Origin: Arthrobacter crystallopoietes
Lineage (GTDB): Bacteria; Actinomycetota; Actinomycetes; Actinomycetales; Micrococcaceae
DNA length: 64,000 nt
NCBI RefSeq assembly: GCF_002849715.1
Contig: NZ_CP018863.1
Location: forward strand, 434,001 to 498,000
Direction of reading: 5' to 3'
In this document: one piece after another, positions 50,792 to 59,869 of the stretch
How positions within the stretch are numbered: position 1 is the first letter of the stretch
Layout of the letters: every line of letters begins with the position of its first letter
The notes under the pieces: model-generated
The model's database searches: none
Told to the model about the DNA's origin: nothing
Seen by the model: only the letters and a program-made list of their open reading frames with translations
Position numbers and translations under genes: made by a program

Positions 50792-52477
50792 ATGTTCGAG
50801 TCAATCGTTCCAGCTGAGATGGATCCGGTGAAGCCGGTTCCCGGTGATCCGGGTGCTGCCCTGGTCCGCTCAATGATCCTGGAGCTGGCGGACATGGACC
50901 AGGAGGTTTCCGAGGGGGTGCGGATTGACCGGATCGCCGCGCTGGAGGAGCTCAAGGCCGCCTCGGCTGCGGGGCAGGCCCGCGAGACCGAGGCGTTTGT
51001 GGCTTCCCGTAGGGAGGCCCGGGGGGCGGCCGGGGTCCCGGTGGAGCGGCGGGGCCGCGGCCTGGCGAAGGAGATCGGGCTGGCCAGGAAGGATTCGCCG
51101 AACCGGGGCGGTAAGCACCTGGGGATGGCGACCACGCTGATCAGGGAAATGCCCCACAGCTATAGGGCGTTGGCGGAGGGCCGGCTGAACGAGTGGCGGG
51201 CGACCATCCTGGTCCGCGAAACCGCGTGCCTGAGCGTGGAAGACCGCGCCCGCATCGACCGGGAGTTGTGTGCTGATCCGAAGACGCTGCAAGGGTGCGG
51301 GGATAAACAGATCGGGGCGATGGCGAAGCAGGCCGCGCTGCGGCTGGACCCGTTGTCGGTGGTCCGCCGGTCCGCGAAAGCCGAAAACGAACGCCACGTC
51401 TCCTGCCGTCCGGCGCCGGACACCATGGCCCAGGTGAGCTGCCTGGTGCCGGTGACACAGGGCGTGGCCGTCCTCGCGGCCCTGACCAAGGAAGCCGACC
51501 GGATGAAGGCGCAGGGCGACGAACGCTCCCGGGGACAGCTGATGGCCGACATCTTCGTCGAACGCGTCACCGGCCAACCGGCCGAGAACCCGGCAAAGAT
51601 CGAGGTGCAGCTGGTCATGACCGACCGCACCCTGTTCCAGGGTGACTCCGAGCCGGCGCACCTGGCCGGGTACGGCATCGTCCCCGCCCAATGGGCCCGT
51701 AACCTGATCCGCACCGAAGACACAGGCACCGACACCGAGAACGGGAACGATGGCAAAGACGCCTCCATCGCCAGCAAGCCGGAAAAGGGTGCAGTTAGGC
51801 AAGGCGAAGCCGGTGCTGGCACAGCCAATCCTGGCACTGGGGGCGGCGCTACGGCATCCGGTCCGCCAGGAACTGGCGAACCGGAACCGGTCATCGATGC
51901 TGCTGCCGGGAACGGAGATACCGGCGACAGCGACGCCGGCATTACAGGAGAAGCCGGCACGGCGACCGGGCCTCCCGGTCCGAAGCGAAGAGCCCCCGGC
52001 GATGCGGGTGATGCGACGGAGGTGGAAGTGTGGGTCCGCCGGCTCTACACCGCGCCGGGCACCGGGCAGCTGCTCGGCATGGATTCGCGGGCAAGGTTGA
52101 TGCCGGCCGGCATGCAGCGGATGATCCAGGCCAGGGACCAGCTCTGCCGCACCCCCTGGTGCGACGCGCCGATCCGCCACCACGACCACGTCGTGCCCTG
52201 GCGCAACAACGGGGAGACCAGCGAGATCAATGGTCAAGGCCTATGTGAGGCCTGTAATCTCGCGAAGGAATCAGGGGGCTGGCACGCCCAAACCGTCCCC
52301 GGACCGCGGCACACGGTGGAAACCACCACCCCGACCGGGCACACCTACCTATCCACCGCACCGGCACTGCCCGGCACACCACCGGCAACCGCGCAACCGG
52401 ACGACATGCCAGAGCCGGTGTCAATCTTCGAACAGGCCCTCGGCCGCATCGACTTCCTCTACTACCGTGCAGCCTGA
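50792..52477 (+). CDS. DUF222 / HNH endonuclease-domain protein
   Basis: 561 aa from ATG 50792 (MFESIVPAEM); an upstream in-frame extension lacks any signal. DUF222 helical domain at about 1-310 (RREARGAAGVPVERRG, LNEWRATILVRETACL). A disordered Thr/Gly/Glu-rich linker follows at about 310-410. The HNH nuclease motif at about 445-490 has CRTPWCDAPIRHHDHVVPW and LCEACNLAKE, with the Cys pairs of a zinc-supported HNH finger. Such proteins are multi-copy in many actinobacteria; some behave as repeat-like or mobile modules, but their function is not established. Confidence 0.9.
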   Translation: MFESIVPAEMDPVKPVPGDPGAALVRSMILELADMDQEVSEGVRIDRIAALEELKAASAAGQARETEAFVASRREARGAAGVPVERRGRGLAKEIGLARKDSPNRGGKHLGMATTLIREMPHSYRALAEGRLNEWRATILVRETACLSVEDRARIDRELCADPKTLQGCGDKQIGAMAKQAALRLDPLSVVRRSAKAENERHVSCRPAPDTMAQVSCLVPVTQGVAVLAALTKEADRMKAQGDERSRGQLMADIFVERVTGQPAENPAKIEVQLVMTDRTLFQGDSEPAHLAGYGIVPAQWARNLIRTEDTGTDTENGNDGKDASIASKPEKGAVRQGEAGAGTANPGTGGGATASGPPGTGEPEPVIDAAAGNGDTGDSDAGITGEAGTATGPPGPKRRAPGDAGDATEVEVWVRRLYTAPGTGQLLGMDSRARLMPAGMQRMIQARDQLCRTPWCDAPIRHHDHVVPWRNNGETSEINGQGLCEACNLAKESGGWHAQTVPGPRHTVETTTPTGHTYLSTAPALPGTPPATAQPDDMPEPVSIFEQALGRIDFLYYRAA

Positions 52478-52492
52478 CAAAGAACAGCAAAG

Positions 52493-54076
52493 TCAGAGGT
52501 CGGCGAGAACCGATCCCGGGCTTTCAATGGCATCCGCTATGTACCGGAGGAAGCCGCCGGCTGTTCCGCCGTCGCAAACTCGGTGGTCGAAGGCCAGAGT
52601 CAGCTCGGTGACTTTACGCACCGCCAGCTGTCCATCGACGACCCACGGCTTATCGATGATCCGGCCAACCCCAAGGATCGCCACTTCTGGGTAATTGATG
52701 ATGGCTGCGCTGCCGTCCACTCCAAAGACCCCGTAGTTGTTCAGCGTAAAGGTTCCGCTGGTCAGTTCTGTCGGAGTGGCTTTGCCTTCGCGGGCAACCG
52801 CAGCCAGCCGGCGTATCTCGGCATCGAGTTCACGGGCGCTGAGCTTATCGGCTCTACGGATGCTGGGAACCATCAGCCCACGATCCGTTTGTGCTGCAAA
52901 GCCGAGGTTCACGCCGTCAAAGCCCACAATCTCATCGTTTTCCACACGAGTATTGAGTTCAGGGAACTTGGCCAAACCTGCAGTTACGAAACGGGCAATG
53001 AAAGCCAGGAGACCCGGAGTATTGTCGGGATCCTGCTTCTTCAACGCGGCCCGCATCTCAAGCAGAGCGGTGGCATCCACGTCTACCCATACTGTGGCTT
53101 CCGGAATCTCCCGCCGGCTCTGCGACATAGCCGCAGCTACCGTCTTCCGCACACCCTTCATGGGCGTGCGGGTAGCGATCCCAAGGCCAGTGCGCGCATC
53201 ACCAGCACCGCTGCCGGCAGCCGTAGTGATGGAAGCGGCGTCGGCCGCTCCCGCGGCTGCAGGGCTTTCGCTTAGGCCCGCGAGCGCAGCTTCAACGTCC
53301 CGGCGCAGGATCAGTCCACCGGGGCCCGAACCGTGCATCCCGGAAATACTGAGTCCACCGTCCCGGGCCATTTTTCGCACCAGCGGTGAAATCACTTGCG
53401 GAGCCAGACCAATAGGAGCCGATCCATTGGACGACCCGGGAGCCGCCGGAGCCTGTGGTTCGCCGGCTTCGGCAGCTCGCACAGCCTGGGCTACGGCGGC
53501 CCGCGGTGCACGATCAGGCGCTGCAGCAACTGCGGGCGCTGCAGCGGGGACGGCCCTCGGCTCAGCCACAGGAGCGGCTGTCCCGGCCCGCCCGCCTGCA
53601 CTCCCCTTTGGCCGACGGGTACGCTTGGCGCCGCCATGGCCGCCCGGTGTTCCGTAGCCGATGAGGACATTTCCGGATCCGCCTTCTTCGGCGGGCTCAG
53701 CAGGCTCAGCCGGGGCTTGGACGCCGGCCCGTTCCTCGTTCCGGTACGCTTCGGCGTCGGGATGCGCTTCGGCAGCGCGTGCCCCGCCGGCAGCTGAAAT
53801 GGAAGCCCCGGAGGGCCCGGCAGAACCAGCGGCTCCTGCGGCGTCGACGGAAATCAACGGTTTTCCGACATCAATGGTGTCCCCGGCCGCGCCGTGTAAT
53901 TCGGCAACGGTGCCGGCAAACGGACTGGGTACTTCCACCATGGACTTCGCGGTTTCGACTTCGGCGATCGGCTGGTCGACCTTGATTTCATCGCCGACAT
54001 TGACCAGCCAGTTGACCAGCTCGGCATCGGTCAGTCCCTCGCCCAGGTCCGGGAGGTTGAATACCTGACGTGACAT
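52493..54076 (-). CDS. bkdC: Branched-chain 2-oxoacid dehydrogenase E2 (acyltransferase)
   Basis: 527 aa from ATG 54076, 2 bases after the E1beta stop. Lipoyl domain at 1-80 with the lipoyl Lys in EVETAKSMVEV. An Ala/Pro-rich linker of about 150 residues contains a basic [11 protein letters not shown] patch. Peripheral subunit-binding domain at about 230-270 (SPLVRKMARDGGLSISGMHG). Catalytic domain to the end with FDHRVCDGGTAGGFL (His and Asp of the acyltransferase). Accepts acyl groups from E1 and passes them to CoA. No E3 gene is in the window. Confidence 0.93.
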   Translation of the reverse strand: MSRQVFNLPDLGEGLTDAELVNWLVNVGDEIKVDQPIAEVETAKSMVEVPSPFAGTVAELHGAAGDTIDVGKPLISVDAAGAAGSAGPSGASISAAGGARAAEAHPDAEAYRNEERAGVQAPAEPAEPAEEGGSGNVLIGYGTPGGHGGAKRTRRPKGSAGGRAGTAAPVAEPRAVPAAAPAVAAAPDRAPRAAVAQAVRAAEAGEPQAPAAPGSSNGSAPIGLAPQVISPLVRKMARDGGLSISGMHGSGPGGLILRRDVEAALAGLSESPAAAGAADAASITTAAGSGAGDARTGLGIATRTPMKGVRKTVAAAMSQSRREIPEATVWVDVDATALLEMRAALKKQDPDNTPGLLAFIARFVTAGLAKFPELNTRVENDEIVGFDGVNLGFAAQTDRGLMVPSIRRADKLSARELDAEIRRLAAVAREGKATPTELTSGTFTLNNYGVFGVDGSAAIINYPEVAILGVGRIIDKPWVVDGQLAVRKVTELTLAFDHRVCDGGTAGGFLRYIADAIESPGSVLADL

Positions 54077-54078
54077 GA

Positions 54079-55071
54079 TTATGCGTCCTCCCACTGAAGA
54101 TCATCCACGGCGTCAAGGATGCGGTCCACGCTGGGCAAGTAGAACTGCTCCAGCTTCGGCGCCGGGTAAGGAATGTCAAAACCGGTGACGCGCAGGACCG
54201 GCGCTGCCAGCGAGTGGAAACAGCGTTCCTGCACCCGGGCCACGATTTCCGAGGCCACCGAGGCAAAGCCAGGGGCCTCGGCAATAACGACGGCGCGGCC
54301 CGTCTTACGCACGGACGCCGCCACTGTTTCATCGTCGAAAGGAACGATGGAACGCACGTCGATGACCTCCAGCGACCGGCCTTCTTCGGCAGCGGCGGCT
54401 GCGGCGTTCAAGGCGGTCGACACTGAGGGTCCGTAGGCAATCAGCGTGGCATCGCTGCCCTCGCGCGCAACGACAGCACGTCCGAAGGACCCGACGGATT
54501 CGCGCAGGGACTCCAGCTCCAGGTCTTCCTTGGACCAGTACAGCTTCTTCGGCTCCAGGAATACCACCGGGTCCGGGTGGCGGATGGCGTCGCGGAGCAT
54601 CGTGTAGGCGTCCTGCACGGTCGCCGGCGCCACCACTGTCAGCCCGGGCGTGTGTGCATAGTAGGACTCGGAGGAGTCACAATGGTGCTCCACACCGCCA
54701 ATGCCACCCGCGTACGGAATGCGGATAACCATGGGCAGCTTGACCTTGCCCTTGGTCCGGTTCGGCATCTTGGCAACGTGCGAAACGACCTGCTCGAAGG
54801 CCGGGTAAGCGAAGGCATCGAACTGCATCTCCACCACCGGACGCAGCCCGTTCATCGCCATGCCGATTGCCATACCCATAATGCCGGACTCGGCCAGCGG
54901 CGTGTCGAAGCAGCGCTCCTCGCCGAAACGGGCCGTCAGGCCGTCGGTAATCCGGAAGACGCCGCCGAGAGGGCCGACATCTTCACCAAATACGACGACG
55001 GTCGAATCCGATTCCATCTCATCGGCCAGTGCCGTGTTAAGCGCCTTGGCAAACGTCAGTGTTGTGCTCAT
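54079..55071 (-). CDS. bkdB: 2-oxoacid dehydrogenase E1 component, beta subunit
   Basis: 330 aa. Transketolase pyrimidine-binding domain with VVVFGEDVGPLGGVFR near 27 and DTPLAESGIMGMAIGMA near 60, and the C-terminal domain with VIDVRSIVPFDDETV and RVTGFDIPYPAPKLE. The GFD-PYP end is typical of E1beta. With the alpha subunit forms the ThDP-dependent decarboxylase. Sits between E1alpha and E2, 24 and 2 bases apart. Confidence 0.93.
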   Translation of the reverse strand: MSTTLTFAKALNTALADEMESDSTVVVFGEDVGPLGGVFRITDGLTARFGEERCFDTPLAESGIMGMAIGMAMNGLRPVVEMQFDAFAYPAFEQVVSHVAKMPNRTKGKVKLPMVIRIPYAGGIGGVEHHCDSSESYYAHTPGLTVVAPATVQDAYTMLRDAIRHPDPVVFLEPKKLYWSKEDLELESLRESVGSFGRAVVAREGSDATLIAYGPSVSTALNAAAAAAEEGRSLEVIDVRSIVPFDDETVAASVRKTGRAVVIAEAPGFASVASEIVARVQERCFHSLAAPVLRVTGFDIPYPAPKLEQFYLPSVDRILDAVDDLQWEDA

Positions 55072-55095
55072 GGTGGGTTCCTCTGGTGGTAGCAG

Positions 55096-56256
55096 CTAGG
55101 CCGATTCGCGTGACAGCTCGTCGCGCAGCTTGGCCGCTTGTTCGCGCAGCTGGCTGGTCTTTTCGGTGAATACGTAGCGGAACAGGTCCTCCGGATCCAC
55201 CTCGGACTCGGCGTTCAGCCCGTCCCGCATTGCAGCTGCCACAGTCTCCGCCTTCTCGGCAATGTTCTTTTCCACTTCTTCGTCCAGCAGGTTGAGGTCA
55301 GTCAGATAGGTGCGCATACGCTGGATCGGATCCTTCGGCACCCACTGCTGGACCTCGTCGTCCTTGCGGTAGCGGGTGGCATCGTCCGCGTTGGTGTGGG
55401 ACTGCATGCGGTAGGTGTGTGCTTCCACCAGTGCCGGCCCGCCGCCGTCCCGCGCCCGTTCGACGGCCTTGCCCAGGACGGATAGCAGCGCCGCGAGGTC
55501 ATTGCCGTCGACCCGCTCCCCCGGCATGCCATAGCCAATGGCCTTATGGGCTAACGACGGCGCTACGGTCTGGTGGTGCAACGGCACAGAGATGGCGTAC
55601 TGGTTGTTCTGAACGAAAAACACCACCGGCACGTGGAAGACGGCTGCAAAGTTCAGCGCCTCGTGGAAGTCGCCTTCGCTGGTTGCACCGTCGCCGCACA
55701 TGGCGACTACAACGGTGTTCTCACCCTTGAGCTTGGCCGCGTGGGCCACCCCGACGGCGTGCAGCAGCTGGGTGGCCAGCGGCGTGGCCTGGATGGAAAC
55801 GTTATGTTCGTACGGGTCGTACCCGCTGTGCCAGTCGCCTCGCAGCAGGGTGAGCGCCTGGATGGGATCCACGCCCCGGGCCAGCACTGCGACAGTGTCG
55901 CGGTAGGTAGGGAAGAGCCAGTCCTGCTTGTCGATGCAGACGGCTGCCGCAACCTGGCAGGCTTCCTGCCCATGCGAGGACGGATAGACGGCCATGCGGC
56001 CCTGACGCACCAGCGCATTGGCCTGGTCATTGACACGGCGGCCGACGACGAGTTCACGGTAGGCAGCCAGCAGGGCTTCGCCGTCCGGCAGGGGGTATTT
56101 GTCATTGTGGACGTGGCGGCCGTCCGGATCCACCAGCTGGACCGGCTGCCCGGACGGCAGCATGTAGGACTCGGCCGTTGCCTCGTGATCCAGGTCTGAG
56201 CGGCGGGAGGGGTCCTGCATCGATCCCTCGAGCGGGTTTCCGGTTGAGATAGTCAT
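55096..56256 (-). CDS. bkdA: 2-oxoacid dehydrogenase E1 component, alpha subunit
   Basis: 386 aa from ATG 56256 (GGGAG 7 bases upstream). ThDP motif GDGATSEGDFHEALNFA with the NNQYAIS partner near 190-220. YPSSHGQEACQVAA, FPTYRDTVAVLARG and LRGDWHSGYDPYEHN match branched-chain (BkdA) rather than pyruvate enzymes of actinobacteria. Decarboxylates the 2-oxoacids of Val, Leu and Ile. First gene of the bkdABC operon, divergent from an Lrp/AsnC regulator. Confidence 0.9.
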   Translation of the reverse strand: MTISTGNPLEGSMQDPSRRSDLDHEATAESYMLPSGQPVQLVDPDGRHVHNDKYPLPDGEALLAAYRELVVGRRVNDQANALVRQGRMAVYPSSHGQEACQVAAAVCIDKQDWLFPTYRDTVAVLARGVDPIQALTLLRGDWHSGYDPYEHNVSIQATPLATQLLHAVGVAHAAKLKGENTVVVAMCGDGATSEGDFHEALNFAAVFHVPVVFFVQNNQYAISVPLHHQTVAPSLAHKAIGYGMPGERVDGNDLAALLSVLGKAVERARDGGGPALVEAHTYRMQSHTNADDATRYRKDDEVQQWVPKDPIQRMRTYLTDLNLLDEEVEKNIAEKAETVAAAMRDGLNAESEVDPEDLFRYVFTEKTSQLREQAAKLRDELSRESA

Positions 56257-56432
56257 CGTTTGCTCCCTCGAATCCTTCGCATACTGTTGGCCGCCAGGCG
56301 GATAATCGTTCACCGCAGCTGTGCCGGAGAGTAGAAACTGTGTGGCTTTAGTATGCGTTCGGATGACTATTCGTATCCACTTCCAGTAGAAATCATGGAA
56401 TTTTCACTTCGGACGCCGTATTCTTATGGACG

Positions 56433-56442
56433 AATTGCAATT
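56433..56442. promoter_or_regulatory. Short palindrome in bkdA-lrp divergent promoter
   Basis: AATTGCAATT is a perfect 10-base AT-rich palindrome in the 218-base divergent region, 33 bases before the regulator ATG. Lrp/AsnC proteins bind short AT-rich imperfect palindromes, so it is a candidate operator; the chance of random occurrence is not small. Confidence 0.35.
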
Positions 56443-56474
56443 GTGAGCTGCCTAACTAAACGAGGTGTAGACGA

Positions 56475-56927
56475 ATGACAGATGGCGATTCGCCGAAGCT
56501 GGACGACATTGATCGCAAGATCCTGTCGGAGCTAACCCGGGACGGCCGGTTGTCGGTAACTTCCGTAGCCGAGAATGTGCACATTTCCCGCGCACACGCG
56601 TATTCGCGTATCGCTCGTCTGACCGAAGCCGGAGTCTTGACGAAGTTCACGGCGCTGGTGGATCCGATCAAGGCCGGTTTGAAGTCTTCGGCCTATGTGA
56701 CCCTGAAGTTGCGTCAACATTCCTGGCGAGAACTGCGGGAAGCACTACGAGCCATACCCGAGGTCCATCACATCGCGCTTGTCGGCGGCAACTTTGACGT
56801 GATCCTGCTGGTGCGCGCCATCGACAACGTGGATCTGCGCCGGGTGATTTTTGACCAGATCCAGTCAATGCCGGGGATTCTGGACACGCAAACGTTCCTC
56901 GTGTTCGAGGACCTCGACACTCGATAA
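56475..56927 (+). CDS. Lrp/AsnC-family regulator (BkdR-like)
   Basis: 150 aa. N-terminal winged HTH at about 8-60 (LDDIDRKILSELTRDGRLS, ENVHISRAHAYSRIARL) and C-terminal RAM ligand domain (HHIALVGGNFDVILLV near 100). In Pseudomonas and Streptomyces a divergent Lrp-type BkdR controls the bkd genes; position here is the same. Likely effector: a branched-chain amino acid. A terminator hairpin follows. Confidence 0.92.
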   Translation: MTDGDSPKLDDIDRKILSELTRDGRLSVTSVAENVHISRAHAYSRIARLTEAGVLTKFTALVDPIKAGLKSSAYVTLKLRQHSWRELREALRAIPEVHHIALVGGNFDVILLVRAIDNVDLRRVIFDQIQSMPGILDTQTFLVFEDLDTR

Positions 56928-57008
56928 AGGCCGGGCCCGTCAAGGTTCCGTGAATTATTAATCGGATCCCCCTGAAAGCCGGTTAATAAACCTGCCTTAA
57001 ACGGCAGT

Positions 57009-57031
57009 GCCGCCGGGTTTTTCCCGGCGGC
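57009..57031 (+). terminator. Terminator after the Lrp/AsnC gene
   Basis: GCCGCCGGG (57009-57017) and CCCGGCGGC (57023-57031) form a perfect 9-base stem with a TTTTT loop, 82 bases after the regulator stop. No U-tract downstream. Confidence 0.65.
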
Positions 57032-57260
57032 GTTCCGCTAACCATGGTCAGGGCTGGTGCGCTCCGACTGCAACAGCCTCGCGTTGCGGAACTGCCCTCC
57101 CCCATGTGGCCGCAGAAGCGGACCAGCCCTGCCATGCCTTGTGGGTTTCCCCAGCTCGCATCGTTTCATCGGGTTAGAAAATCAGTTTGATAAATTCTCT
57201 GCCCGGACGCATGACATGTCAAGGGTACGGAGGGACTGGCAGTCGATCTGCCACGTGTTT
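57032..57260. other. Non-coding stretch with long-range inverted repeat
   Basis: This is the rest of a 333-base gene-free interval (56928-57260). CAGGGCTGGT (57049-57058) and ACCAGCCCTG (57122-57131) are perfect 10-base complements around an 83-base unit with some further partial pairing inside. Beyond it there is an AT-richer part (57170-57215) and no credible ORF. It may be the 3' region of the paa operon or an uncharacterised structured RNA. Confidence 0.4.
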
Positions 57261-58046
57261 CTAGCCCTTGAAGACCGGCTTGCGCTTTTCCTGGAACGCT
57301 TTGAAACCCTCGGTGTAGTCTTCGCTCTTGCACAGCTCGCCCTGAGCGGTGTTTTCTTCTTCGACGGCGGACCACAGTCCCAGCCGTTGGTCCCGGATGT
57401 TCGCCACCAGTTCCTTCGACGCGCGGAAAGCACCCGTTGCACCCTGGGCGACCCTGGCTACCGTGGCGCGCGTGCTGTCCAGCAGTTCATCCGCCGGCAT
57501 GGTCCGGCTGAACAGGCCGGCCCGGACAGCTTCTTCGCCGCTCATCAGGTCCGCCGTGTAGATCAGATCCAGTGTGCGGTGGGCGCCGAGCCGCTCGGTG
57601 AACAACCAGTGGCCGCCGGAATCAAGGGTGGCACCAAGGTTGGCGAAGGGCGAGCCGATCTTCGCGTTGTCGGCAACGTAGACCACGTCGGTGGCGATGA
57701 GCAATCCCAGGCCGACGCCGAGGCAGGCACCCTGTGCCGCTGCGAACGTGGGTGCCGGGAAGGCAGCCATCTTCTTCAGCAGCGGCGTCACAAGATTGCC
57801 GAGGTAGCCGTAAGCGTCATCGGTTTCGGGCACGACGCCGGAGATGTCGCGTCCGGCGCAGAAGCCCCGGCCTTCACCGCGGAGCAGCAACGCACGGACG
57901 GAACCGTCAGCGGCGGCCGCGGCAGCGTCGTCGTACGCCTTTTCCAGTTCAGCCAAAGCGTCTTCGTTGAGCGCGTTCATCTTCTGCGGCGCGTTCAGCA
58001 CCACTTCGGCGACGTTGTTTTCGATCGACAGCTCGATCATGCCCAC
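57261..58046 (-). CDS. paaG: Enoyl-CoA hydratase/isomerase, PaaG-like
   Basis: 261 aa crotonase-fold protein. Oxyanion-hole motifs GRGFCAGRDISG (near 62) and GACLGVGLGLLIATD (near 108). GATLDSGGHW near 140 carries Asp where PaaG has its catalytic Asp (E. coli reads GLIPDCGGTW) and lacks the second Glu of hydratases, which favours isomerase activity on ring-1,2-epoxyphenylacetyl-CoA. It ends the paa run, 47 bases after paaE. A generic enoyl-CoA isomerase cannot be excluded. Confidence 0.8.
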   Translation of the reverse strand: MGMIELSIENNVAEVVLNAPQKMNALNEDALAELEKAYDDAAAAAADGSVRALLLRGEGRGFCAGRDISGVVPETDDAYGYLGNLVTPLLKKMAAFPAPTFAAAQGACLGVGLGLLIATDVVYVADNAKIGSPFANLGATLDSGGHWLFTERLGAHRTLDLIYTADLMSGEEAVRAGLFSRTMPADELLDSTRATVARVAQGATGAFRASKELVANIRDQRLGLWSAVEEENTAQGELCKSEDYTEGFKAFQEKRKPVFKG

Positions 58047-58093
58047 GGTTTTCTCCTTCGGTGCAGGTGCAGTGCAGGTAAATTCAGCGGCGT

Positions 58094-59284
58094 CTACGCG
58101 TCGTAGTTGACGGTGATTTCATCGCCGGTGGGCCGGGTCTGGCAGGTCAGCACGTAGCCGCGCTCGATCTCTTCCGGCTCCAGCGCGTAGTTCTCCTCCA
58201 TCTCGAACGTCCCGGAGACAACCTTGGCGCGGCAGGTGCCGCAGACGCCGCCGGCGCAGGCGAACGGAACGTCGGGACGGACACGCAGGGCCGCGTTGAG
58301 CACGGTTTCGCGGGCATGCTTGGGGCTGGCCACCTGGGCGGAGAGCCCGTCGAGCTGGAAGTTGATTTCGAAGTTGTCCGCGTTCGGGTCCACCTCGACC
58401 GGGCGACCGATGTTGCCCTGCGGCTTGTTCGGCTCGCCGGTGGTGAAGAGCTCGAACCGGATTTTCTCCGCTGGCACGCCGCGCTCGGCCAGGGTGTCCC
58501 GGCAGAGCTGGACCAGTTCGAACGGACCGCAGAGGAACCACTCGTCGACGTCGTCGGTGCGCAGCACGTCGTCGAAGAGGCTGGTGAGTTTTTCGGCGTC
58601 GATCCGCCCGGAGAGCAGCGGCGAGATGCGCTGTTCGCGGGAGAGCACGTGGTGCAGGGCAAAGCGGGCCGGGTACTTATCCTTCAGGTCCGCCAGCTCC
58701 TCCACGAACATGACGTCCATGGCGGCTTTGTTCGCGTAGACCAGGTCAAACCGGACGTTGGGGTTCGCGGCCAAAACGGTGCGGGCGATGGAGATTACCG
58801 GCGTGATACCGGAGCCGGCGGCGAACGCCACAAAAACGTCTTCGGCGTCCGTGTCGATGGATTCCGGGTGGTTGATCTCCGTCATCTGGTGCTTGGAGAT
58901 GAACGCGCCGGTGGGGCTCATGACGTCCAGGACGTCGCCGACCTTGAGGTTCTCGTTGGCCCAGTTGGAGAACAAGCCGCCGATGTCGCGCTTGATTGCC
59001 ACGCGGATCTCGCCCGGGCGTGGCTCGGCGCAGATGGAGTAGCTGCGGCGGACTTCCTGGCCCTCCATCGTGGTGCGCAGCGCTACGTACTGGCCCGGGA
59101 CATAGTCGTACTGGCCCTGCAGTTCCTCGGGCACGGCGAACATGACCTCGATGGCCTCGTCGGTGAGGCGGCGGACCTCGGCAACGCTCAGCGGGTGGAA
59201 GGACCCCCGCTTCTTGGCCGGCGCGTCGGTGGCGGTACCGCCGGAAGCGTCGGAAGCTGAGGCCGGCGATGTGGAAGTAGTCAT
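58094..59284 (-). CDS. paaE: Phenylacetyl-CoA epoxidase reductase subunit
   Basis: 396 aa. FNR-type FAD domain at about 30-130 (RRSYSICAEP, GGLFSNWANENL), NAD domain at 140-260 (AAGSGITPVISI, WFLCGPFELVQ), and a C-terminal plant-type 2Fe-2S domain with CAGGVCGTCRAKV and the final Cys near 380. Passes electrons from NADPH to the PaaA di-iron centre. Its ATG is directly at the paaD stop. Confidence 0.94.
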   Translation of the reverse strand: MTTSTSPASASDASGGTATDAPAKKRGSFHPLSVAEVRRLTDEAIEVMFAVPEELQGQYDYVPGQYVALRTTMEGQEVRRSYSICAEPRPGEIRVAIKRDIGGLFSNWANENLKVGDVLDVMSPTGAFISKHQMTEINHPESIDTDAEDVFVAFAAGSGITPVISIARTVLAANPNVRFDLVYANKAAMDVMFVEELADLKDKYPARFALHHVLSREQRISPLLSGRIDAEKLTSLFDDVLRTDDVDEWFLCGPFELVQLCRDTLAERGVPAEKIRFELFTTGEPNKPQGNIGRPVEVDPNADNFEINFQLDGLSAQVASPKHARETVLNAALRVRPDVPFACAGGVCGTCRAKVVSGTFEMEENYALEPEEIERGYVLTCQTRPTGDEITVNYDA

Positions 59285-59824
59285 TTAGAGCACCTTGAAG
59301 TAATCGAAAGGTTCTTTGCACTCATTGCACTGATAGAGCGCCTTGCAGGAGGTGGAGCCAAACCGGGTCAGTTCACGGGTGTTGAGCGAGTTGCACTGCG
59401 GGCATTTCACGCTGAGGCCCAGGCTGATCGGACCGGTACGGAGGGCAGCCATGCCGGTGGGCGGCGCGATGCCGTACTCCTCCAGCTTGGCCTTGCCCGA
59501 ATCCGTCATCCAGTCCGTAGTCCAGGCCGGCGCCAAGACGAGCCTGACCCGCACGTCACCGTAACCTTGTTCGCCCAAGGCGGCAACGACGTCGTCCTTG
59601 ATGGCGTCCATGGCGGGGCAGCCGGAATAGGTGGGCGTGATGGTCACGTCCAATGCCGGGTTGCCGTTGCCGTCGAATTCCCCGGGCACGACGTCGACAC
59701 TGCGTAGGATTCCCAGCTCGGCGATATTGATGACGGGAATCTCAGGGTCGCAGACCGTCGCCGCGATGTCCCAGGCCCGGGCTGCTTCAGCCTCGGCCGG
59801 GCGCACTGCTGTGTTGGTAGACAT
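59285..59824 (-). CDS. paaD: Phenylacetyl-CoA epoxidase maturation/electron subunit PaaD
   Basis: 179 aa. MIP18/DUF59-type domain at about 10-110 (VCDPEIPVINIAELGI, TYSGCPAMD) and a C-terminal zinc-ribbon-like set CPQCNSLN and CNECKEPFDYF. PaaD is thought to help Fe-S or di-iron assembly of the epoxidase. Forty-five bases after paaC. Confidence 0.93.
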   Translation of the reverse strand: MSTNTAVRPAEAEAARAWDIAATVCDPEIPVINIAELGILRSVDVVPGEFDGNGNPALDVTITPTYSGCPAMDAIKDDVVAALGEQGYGDVRVRLVLAPAWTTDWMTDSGKAKLEEYGIAPPTGMAALRTGPISLGLSVKCPQCNSLNTRELTRFGSTSCKALYQCNECKEPFDYFKVL

Positions 59825-59869
59825 AACCTGCTCCGTTATCTTTGTTGGCTCGTCTTGGCTGTTGCCGGT

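Noticed and set aside
56928..57260. Possible tRNA or known riboswitch in the largest gene-free interval.
   Set aside because: No cloverleaf, T-loop or conserved riboswitch core could be found. Only the terminator and the inverted repeat are reported.
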